The position numbers and the translations under genes were made by a program. Under the pieces are notes generated by a model that was not told the DNA's origin, did no database searches, and worked only from the letters and a program-made list of their open reading frames with translations. A stretch of 64,000 nucleotides of DNA from Siphonodentalium dalli (Eukaryota > Mollusca > Scaphopoda > Gadilida > Siphonodentaliidae): contig CP136069.1 in NCBI GenBank assembly GCA_032622095.1, forward strand, positions 204,586,690-204,650,689. The letters run 5' to 3'. Positions 48,810 through 64,000 of the stretch are shown here, piece by piece. Every line of letters starts with the position of its first letter. The first letter of the stretch is position 1.

Positions 48810-49161
48810 GAATTAAAGGCACGTACGGATGGTCTTCACGGTGGGTATGCTGTTAACATATAGTCACACCAGTTAAAACTGCCATAAACAGAAAGAATAT
48901 TAAAATATAGACATAACTTGTTCTTACACCAATGATAGATATCGCGTAAATAGTATGGTATTGTCAAGTTCGTACGCTGTGTTATGTAAACAAAAACCAG
49001 GTTCTGTAACATTTTTGGCTTTCGTTTGTGCGAACTTGACAATAACATACTATTTAAGCGATATTTATGATTGGTGTAAGAACAAGGTCAGTCTATATTT
49101 TATTATTTGTCAATTTTAACAGAAATATACTCACCGCGAAGGCCATCAGTGCCTTTAATTC
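48810..49161. mobile_element. Fold-back element downstream of the EF-hand gene
   Basis: Arms of more than 100 bp, imperfect: GAATTAAAGGCAC at the left and GTGCCTTTAATTC at the right, and CTTGTTCTTACACCAATGAT mirrored near 49070-49089. No target duplication is obvious. 49162-49699 (EF-hand 3' region) shows a short palindrome TTGGTGATATCACCAA at about 49231. Confidence 0.65.
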
Positions 49162-49699
49162 CCGTCAATATGTAGAAACCACGATATATATTGCGGTCAT
49201 GGTTATAATGCTCATTACGATTTTGGTACAAGTTGGTGATATCACCAACATAATTATATAACTTTAATATATTAATATATACTGCATGCGGTGGGTGAAG
49301 ACGGTTGTGACATATTACGTCAATATATAATTATATAGGCTTAACGCCTACATATGGTTGGGGAACACATCCGTATACAGGTCACTTACATGGGTTCGTT
49401 AACATCTTTTTAGAAAATTATTTCTTAAATTACTAAATAAGCTATAGCCAAATTAAATATAATCAATTGAACTGAAAAAAAAAGAACCGAGGTGTCAAAG
49501 AACAAAGTACATTTTAATACCCATCATTTGAAGTGGGGAGGGAAGTTAGGGAGGTACTTAAATTGTCAGAGTCCTACCTCAGGGAAATGTGAACCCGATA
49601 ATTTCAATTTCGTTCATATTCATATATAAGAAATAATTTTAATATAAAATATCGCATATGAGCACAACAGCCTGCGATTCAGTCTGGTGAATATAAGAA

Positions 49700-56751
<7,052 letters not shown>

Positions 56752-56815
56752 CTTCACTCTCTATTCAATATTCAAGCTGAACCAGAAGCTGAAACAATCA
56801 CATTAATTGTATATT

Positions 56816-58530
56816 GTCAAACGAAATAAATATATTGGCAAACGATATACATATATTGACAAATGATATACATATATTTACAAACGATTTACATATATTG
56901 GCAAACGATATACATGTATTGACAAACGATATACATGTATTGGCAAACGATATACATGTATTTGCAAACGATATGCATATATTGGCAAACGATATACATA
57001 TATTGACAAACGATATACATATATTGACAAACGATTTACATATATTGACAAACGATATACATATATTGACAAACGATATACATATATTGACAAACGATAT
57101 ACATATATTGACAAACGATATACATATATTGACAAACGATATACATGTATTGACGATATACTTATATTGGCAAACGGTATACATATATTGCTAAACGATA
57201 TACATATATTGACAAAAGATATACATGTATTGACAAACGATATACATATATTGGCAAACGTATACATATACTGACAAACGATATACATGGATTGGTAAAC
57301 GATATACATATTTTGACAAACGATATACATATATTGACAAACGATATACATGTATTTACAAACGAAATATATACATGTATTGGCAAACGATATGCATATA
57401 TTGGCAAGCGATATACATATATTCACAAACAATATACATATATTGGCAAACGATATACATACATTGGCAAACGATATACATATATTGGCAAACGATATAC
57501 ATAAATTGGCAAACGATATACATATATTGACAAACGATATACATATATTGACAAACGATATACATGTATTGACGATATACTTATATTGGCAAACGGTATA
57601 CATATATTGCTAAACGATATACATATATTGACAAAATATATACATGTATTGACAAACGGTATACATATACTGACAAACGATATACATGGATTGGTAAACG
57701 ATATACATATATTGACAAACGATATACATATATTGACAAACGATATACATGTATTTACAAACGAAATATATACATGTATTGGCAAACGATATGCATATAT
57801 TGGCAAGCGATATACATATATTCACAAACAATATACATATATTGGCAAACGATATACATACATTGGCAAACGATATACATATATTGGCAAACGATATACA
57901 TACATTGGCAAACGATATACATATATTGACAAACGATTTACATATATTGACAAACGATATACATATATTGACAAACGATATACATATATTGACAAACGAT
58001 ATACATATATTGCTAAACAATATACATATATTGACAAACGATATACATGTATTGACGATATACTTATATTGGCAAACGGTATACATATATTGCTAAACGA
58101 TATACATATATTGACAAAAGATATACATGTATTGACAAACGATATACATATATTGGCAAACGGTATACATATACTGACAAACGATATACATGGATTGGTA
58201 AACGATATACATGTATTGACAAACGATATACATATATTGACAAACGATATACATGTATTTACAAACGAAATATATACATGTATTGGCAAACGATATGCAT
58301 ATATTGGCAAGCGATATACATATATTCACAAACAATATACATATATTGGCAAACGATATACATACATTGGCAAACGATATACATATATTGGCAAACGATA
58401 TACATAAATTGGCAAACGATATACATAAATTGGCAAACGATATACATATATTGGCAAACGATATACATATATTGACAAACGATTTACATGTATTGACAAA
58501 CGATATACATATATTGGAAGAGCGACACAT
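56816..58530. repeat. 21-bp minisatellite upstream of the EF-hand gene, with higher-order repeats
   Basis: The unit is GACAAACGATATACATATAT + T. A block of 410-490 bp (marked by GACGATATACTTATATTGGC near 57152, 57571 and 58054, and by ACGAAATATATACATG) recurs about three times, showing higher-order duplication. Open frames in several phases on both strands are artefacts. It begins about 30 bp upstream of the putative exon-1 leader acceptor. Confidence 0.95.
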
Positions 58531-58824
58531 AAGGCAGCTGCGGCGTTCATATACATAAGTTTAGGCCTTTGTATAATATTAGTTGACTTACAATTGTCAT
58601 ATAAACTTGGTCGAACAGCTGACTGGACAGTTGTTGAATCAGAATGACAAGGACACGAATCGAGTTACAATAATGTCTCCTCGACAGTCACACCGCTTAT
58701 CTGTGAAAGAAGGACGTTCACAGCATGCAAAGCAAATACCAGAGACCAGATTGCTGATAAGCATTGGCCATGCAATCTTATGATATTATACCCCACAAGA
58801 GTTGTACAACTTCAAGGGCAAACT

Positions 58825-58897
58825 CAGTCTGATTAAAACCAGATTGGAACGTGTGTACTGACTGATAAGCAGTTCCAGGCTGGTTTTAATCAGACTG
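58825..58897. mobile_element. 73-bp MITE, 9-bp target duplication GGGCAAACT
   Basis: Perfect 18-bp ends CAGTCTGATTAAAACCAG and inverse; direct GGGCAAACT at 58816-58824 and 58898-58906. Confidence 0.85.
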
Positions 58898-59948
58898 GGG
58901 CAAACTCAAACTGCAAGGGAAAGGCAGAGTCGTAATTTCGCTAAAATCCGGATTGAGAATCCGAAGCCGATTACGGGGGCGGGGCTAAATCCCGATTCTA
59001 GGTCAGATTTTGAAATCCACGTGGTCTCCGAAACTTTCTCCCAGCGTCAAACATGGCTCATGTATTTGACACAAGTATCATTTGTATCTTATATGTATAA
59101 AGTGCATGTTTGTTGTGAAAGTCATGCTTTTCTTCTATGTGTATATATACACGGCACATAATTTGCTGCCAATCCGACTTAATCGCATCTTTTTTTTCAA
59201 GTTAAAGTGTGTTTATTGATGATGGCAAGCATATCTAAACATGACAGCTCTTAGTCTTGATTGACAGCCGTCTTGTTCCAATAGACGTCTGATAACAGCT
59301 GCGGCCATCTTAATTTAAGATTAAGCTCCGCCCCTCAACATCTACTGGCGCTTTGTTGGGATGACATTAACTAACACGAACACTGACTTCCGGGTTGATA
59401 ACACGTTTTTCGAAAACAATGGATCTAAATTAAAAATCAAGATTAAATCTACTTGAAAACGAAATGACACAAGACTAAATCATAAAATTTAACATCATTG
59501 AGTAAAAGCACAAGAAAAGAGAGTGCGTGCTCCGCATATCGAGATAAATCGATCGAATTGATGGATGCACGATATTGGGCAATAAATTATAAACTGAGTT
59601 ACTGAATTCACTAACTAACGGATCACAAAATCTATTTGTTATTGTAGGGCCATTAATGCCCTATGCTATATCTGATGACTGTTGGACATGAAGATTAGGC
59701 AAGTTTTTATCACTTTATTTCACCAATCAACTTTCAATCAATACTTTCTCATATGTCCTGTCCATCTATTTGTTTACTCTGTTACTTGTTTGTCTGTTTT
59801 ATCTAAATTACTCTACCTGTGAAGGTGACTTGATTGTCAATAAACTTATCTTTACATATATGATAGGCCAATAGATATATATCTGTGTTGATTCGTTACG
59901 GTATTTAACGTACAAGTCATATTTATAGCTCTTATTAGTTGGGTTGTA
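58898..59948. other. Unassigned DNA
   Basis: No gene or repeat structure that I can support. Confidence 0.4.
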
Positions 59949-60139
59949 CCACAGTCCCTAGGAATCACTGTTAGTGTTAGTTGAATAAAATATTATTTAA
60001 TAATATTAAATCAATATATTATAATTAGTTATTATATTAATAATATTAGATCTGTATAGAAGAGGTAATGTATCTAGATCTATTTGTTATATTTTAATCA
60101 AATTTAATATTATATGGACAGTGATTCCTAGGACTGTGG
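59949..60139. mobile_element. 191-bp MITE, 5-bp duplication TTGTA
   Basis: The ends are CCACAGTCCCTAGGAATCAC and near-perfect inverse; TTGTA at 59944-59948 and 60140-60144. The core is AT-rich with direct TAATATTA words. Confidence 0.82.
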
Positions 60140-60647
60140 TTGTACATACTAGTATATGCTAAATATGTTGATGTTCTTTGTTGGTTCTTTCGGTTGATGT
60201 TATTTCACGGTGTCTGTATCGTCCAGATGATCAATTTCATTATTGTCAACTCAGTCTTGAAAAAATGCATATTTCTATTGAGACTTATTTGCTATTATTG
60301 CACAAATTATTAAATATTGAAAACAAATATACATTTGGTCAAAATTAATTATGAGCATTGAGCAGAGCCTGGTTGAAATGCTACGGTGTGGCGAATCATA
60401 CTCGTCTGCGAGCGACGGTCAGAACTGATGCTATATATGCATGGTTCTATTAATGGTTTGTATTTTGATGAGGTAAACTGCTCGTAACCTCCATTGTAGA
60501 CAATTTCACACCAGGTTCTATTCATAAACAAATTAGAAATTTGGCATAAGGAACTGTAGTAAACAAATGTCTGTCCAAATGACTAGATCATTGAGACTCG
60601 GGCAGACATATACGGGTAATCCAATGTTAATAATGTAATGAGGCAGC

Positions 60648-60881
60648 ATGTTTAACACAACCTTTATTATTAAACATTATAAAGTTAATATATTAAAGAC
60701 ATATTATGGACTTGTTCGGGCACGTGAAACTGATAAGTTAGTATTCAGGCACCATGCCAACTGGGAGAATGTAGCATTCTACTATCAGAGGCTCAGAGCC
60801 AAAAATCTGAAACAAATCGACCGTACCACTCCATTGAAAACATCGCCTGAACTATACTCAAATGTAAATATTTATGACTAG
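60648..60881 (+). CDS. Unrecognised open frame, possible terminal exon
   Basis: From about residue 16 the frame has protein-like composition (TYYGLVRARETDK, HHANWENVAFYYQRLRAKN) and ends TAG at 60881. A possible acceptor is TATTAAAG or AGGCAG upstream. No domain is recognised and no partner exon found; it could be chance. Confidence 0.25.
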   Translation: MFNTTFIIKHYKVNILKTYYGLVRARETDKLVFRHHANWENVAFYYQRLRAKNLKQIDRTTPLKTSPELYSNVNIYD

Positions 60882-61537
60882 ATTCGGGATGCAACTATCA
60901 ACGATAAATTTACAAAAATGATTCCGCCAACGAAAGTCACTGCATTTCAATAATATATAAGAATGACGGTGTGTGTTGTGAATTTGGAAATAATATTTGT
61001 AAAATGTAACTAAGTACTTTGAGGAAGATTATTCACCATTTCTATTTGGTCACCCTACTGGAGTGTTTCACATCACTTTAAAATTTAAAGAAATATGGTC
61101 GAAATGCAAATGAAAGAAATAATGTTGAATGAGGCCAGAAAATAAAGATGCTTTGTTTCCGTGCATCGACCGACCCTAAAAAATAACCCGCCGACCCTAA
61201 AGTGTTTATTGATATTTGGAGAAAAAGTTTTCTAAATTTTTTATTTCTGTTTTTACGACTATTAAATGCTCATAAATATTGATGATTATTAGTGTACAAA
61301 ACACATGGCTTCTAATAACATATCCCTGTGAAAAGTGACGTGAAGTGTGTGATGGGTTGTGGATTGATGGGCATGAATTTTGCAATTTTAATTTTATGAG
61401 AGTGGATCCCATGCCTGGCTGCTTTACCTGTATGCCTTGTTTCGGACTTATGGAACATACTCTTGGGTTCCAAATAAACATGCATGCATATTTGTTATTT
61501 TATTTGGAAATCTGCCCCTGCATAGTGGTTATTTGGG
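60882..61537. other. Unassigned DNA
   Basis: AT-rich sequence with no supported gene; open frames at 61206-61481 and 61345-61701 overlap on opposite strands and look accidental. Confidence 0.35.
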
Positions 61538-62023
61538 CAGCCCTGGGAATTAAGGAAAATTTGCCTAGGCAATTTTTTTTCCTAGGTAGGCAATATTTTT
61601 GCCTAGGTGAAAGAAATCAGCCTAGGCAAAAACAGATTTTACCTAGGCAATTTTGCAACAATATTGCCATCTCAAATCAATATGATTCAATAATAACCTG
61701 AAATGCTTAGTTATTTTGGAGAAAATTTCCAGGCCACTACTCGTCATATATATACATTCCACAAAGCATCTCCAAAACTAGTGCCCTTATGGGTAGCTAG
61801 TTAATGGCCCAGTACCATGGAATCAATTTTAGGACAATATATGTAAATAGTGATTTAAGGAAGTCATTTTGGCTAAAGAGGTTCTATTTCTGATAAGACA
61901 CAAATCAATTTTAGTAACCCAATGAACTTGTTTTACCTAGGCAATATAATTTCCTAGGCAAACTTATTTTGCCTCTGCTTTTACCTAGGCATTGCCTATT
62001 GCCTAGGTCAATTCCCAGGGCTG
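61538..62023. mobile_element. CAG...CTG MITE, 6-bp duplication TTTGGG, CCTAGG words
   Basis: The ends CAGCCCTGGGAATT and AATTCCCAGGGCTG are perfect. TTTGGG lies at 61532-61537 and 62024-62029. The palindromic word GCCTAGGC or CCTAGG occurs many times near both ends. Confidence 0.88.
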
Positions 62024-62949
62024 TTTGGGTCTGCAAGTTTATTAATTTTGAGGCTATGCAAATTTAAAACAGCACAAACTCAAGATTTGTATATGATTCT
62101 GATACCAAATTGATGAGCTTATAACTTTATGCATGTACAAGTTCAAGTATATTGCATACATGTGAACATTTAAATATTGAATAAACACCACATGACACAT
62201 ATTTTGTTGATTACCATGTGTGATTGCTTGGCCTATATTGCATGTACTATACAAATAATTGTTTATTAATAGTTGATGTTTTGCTCAGTTTCCCCTGTGG
62301 TATTTTTTGGGTCTGCACTGTTATTAACTTGCAATGGAATCCCCCCCCCCTGCACTTTTATTTGGAGCCCGAGAGTACAGATAGGAACACTATCAACAAT
62401 CATGGTGGTGTGTATCTGTACAGTAATGCCATAAGTAATTGACTCTCTATCTACAGCAGAGTTATGGGTAACTTTTCAGGATTTAGTACTTAGGGCATTA
62501 CTGTAAGTATATATACATGTATAGAGGTTATCACCACATATGGTAGGGGTACAGCTACTGTTTCCAAAAACCAGGCATGCTAGGTTGGGTGTACTGGCTA
62601 CCTCCAGACAATGGGATGTAGTCGTCACAATACAAGTACAGTATTATAGTCGTGTCATGGGTAAAATTATAAAAAAGTTAGTGACATCAATTTCGTACCA
62701 AGTTGATAGCCAACTTTAGGAAAATGTGGTATGTGAATATTAAATAAAAAACATACTTAAGCATGAAGTACCGGTAAGTTTGATCTTTTATCAATCATAA
62801 TGTATATTTCCACTGTGTTTATAATCAAGCAATACTTTTCCCACAACACAAGTTGGCATTTTATGTCTCTTCAGTCGAGGTGATTCAATATTTCTGCAGC
62901 TGGATAAAAAATATCAAAATAAAATAGAAAAAAAAATCCCACCTACCTA

Positions 62950-63076
62950 CAGCCCTCTTTATTCAGATTGTTTGGCTTCGGCAATACACTACGGCAACAG
63001 TATGCAGTGGCCTAGTTTGCTTCAGCAAATTGCTTCGGCATTGAATGCTGATTGCCGTAGGCAATTATGAAGGCTG
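62950..63076. mobile_element. 127-bp CAG...CTG MITE, 6-bp duplication TACCTA
   Basis: The ends are CAGCCCTC and GAAGGCTG; TACCTA at 62944-62949 and 63077-63082. The repeated words GCTTCGGCAA and TTGCCGTAGG appear in opposite halves. Confidence 0.75.
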
Positions 63077-63082
63077 TACCTA

Positions 63083-64000
63083 CCCTAATTTTTTCGCTCC
63101 ATTATCGGAAACATACTCTTTTTTTTTTTTGCCTGACAAATATATTTGTGTTTAAAGAATACAAAAAATGTCAATATAATTTAATATATAGATAATTAAA
63201 TAAAATAATATATATTGAATTAATTAAAAATAAATTAACAATTTAACATGCTGACCAGTTAACACAATTAGTGACAGTAATCATTATTTCATTATTTAGG
63301 ATCCATTGAATGAGACTGGACTTGTCTTCAGTTGTTCAGTGATCAACAATCAGCAGAAAAATTTAATCTTTAAAAAATAAGTTAAAATAGTAATTTTGGG
63401 TTCTTAAATAAGTTCCACATACCGCAGAAAAGAGATTTTTTTCACCTACATGGTGTTACTAAAATAATCTTTAGGAACTCCATATTAAGGTTGATTTAAT
63501 GAACTTTATGAAGCTATGGGGGGGGGGGGTAAAATAATATAAATTGCAACAAAAATGGTAAATAAAATAAATTTCATATGATTTGAGTGAATAGCATATA
63601 CCACTCACACACTGACTCAAGTAACCAAACATTCGTCACAATCAGAGATGGCATGTATGTCCTTTTGTAGTCATAAACACATTTTCAACCGTTGAACTTG
63701 ACCACCGGGGTTGCTGGGTGCACGGAAATCTTCCGAAATTGGTTGGCCCATAATGTTTTATAAGTGCAATCTAAGTCGTTCTAGCTGAAAATGTGTTTTA
63801 ACATTTGTAAGTCATATCCATATATAATTGAGCGTCTTACTGTATAGTATTATTCAATAAATTTGACAGTTTGTGCTATAATTCGTTAACAATTGCAACA
63901 ACTTCCTCGTAAAAATTTAAAATGGTGAAGTTTGTTTACCACGTTGGATAGGTCAAGGGTCATTGGCGAAAGGTCGAGGTCACTAGCTGTTCCCTGACGC
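63083..64000. other. Unassigned DNA at the right edge
   Basis: AT-rich, with a G-tract at about 63519. No gene supported; a neighbouring gene may start beyond the window. Confidence 0.35.

Noticed and set aside
56798-58558. Many overlapping frames of 60-273 codons
   Set aside because: All are phases of the 21-bp minisatellite upstream of the EF-hand gene.

Overview
This window is animal nuclear DNA, most likely from a mollusc. It has spliced genes with GT-AG introns, long AT-rich introns, many short inverted-repeat transposons and several very large minisatellites. The lineage call is an inference from repeat style: tandem-repeat-bearing non-autonomous elements resembling the bivalve 'pearl' type. 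No sequence search was run.

Two protein genes can be reconstructed exon by exon, both on the minus strand. (1) An orthologue of DTWD1, the tRNA-uridine aminocarboxypropyltransferase, has four coding exons (39588-39406, 37522-37385, 20536-20191, 3516-3182) encoding 333 residues. It is spread over 36 kb because introns 2 and 3 (about 16.8 and 16.7 kb) are filled with repeats. (2) A small secreted EF-hand protein has four coding exons (56751-56711, 54122-53968, 52369-52202, 49764-49700) encoding 142 residues with a signal peptide.

Layout. 1-3181: region downstream of DTWD1, with palindromic inverted-repeat elements. 3517-20190 (DTWD1 intron 3): a roughly 15 kb inverted structure with two near-identical 5.96 kb direct units at its core, built of 165-180 bp monomers in both orientations. 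20537-37384 (intron 2): a 27-bp minisatellite split by a hAT remnant, a hAT MITE, another monomer array, and an 8.7 kb array of about 415 copies of a 21-bp unit. 37523-39405 (intron 1): a 20-bp minisatellite and a short monomer element. 39589-49699: intergenic DNA with degenerate repeats, several MITEs with clear target duplications, and a 23-31-bp minisatellite split by a 1.1 kb element. 49700-56751: the EF-hand gene; its intron 2 carries a miniature LTR retrotransposon whose LTRs contain a 5S rRNA-derived segment. 56800-58530: a second 21-bp minisatellite. 58530-64000: MITEs and otherwise unassigned DNA.

The most notable observations are: (a) a TRIM-type LTR element with 5S-rRNA-like LTRs and a tRNA-Pro primer-binding site, an architecture I know from plant Cassandra elements and not from animals; (b) repeated tandem duplication of sequence around 5' splice sites in both genes, including a 21-bp intronic array whose unit shares 15 bases with the adjacent exon-2 donor; (c) a filled-site/empty-site pair inside the inverted duplication that dates a TTAA-targeting MITE; (d) a group of MITEs with CAG...CTG ends and 6-bp target duplications, each carrying its own subterminal repeated word. 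The very long open frames in the minisatellites (up to 1592 codons on both strands) follow from unit lengths divisible by three and are not genes.
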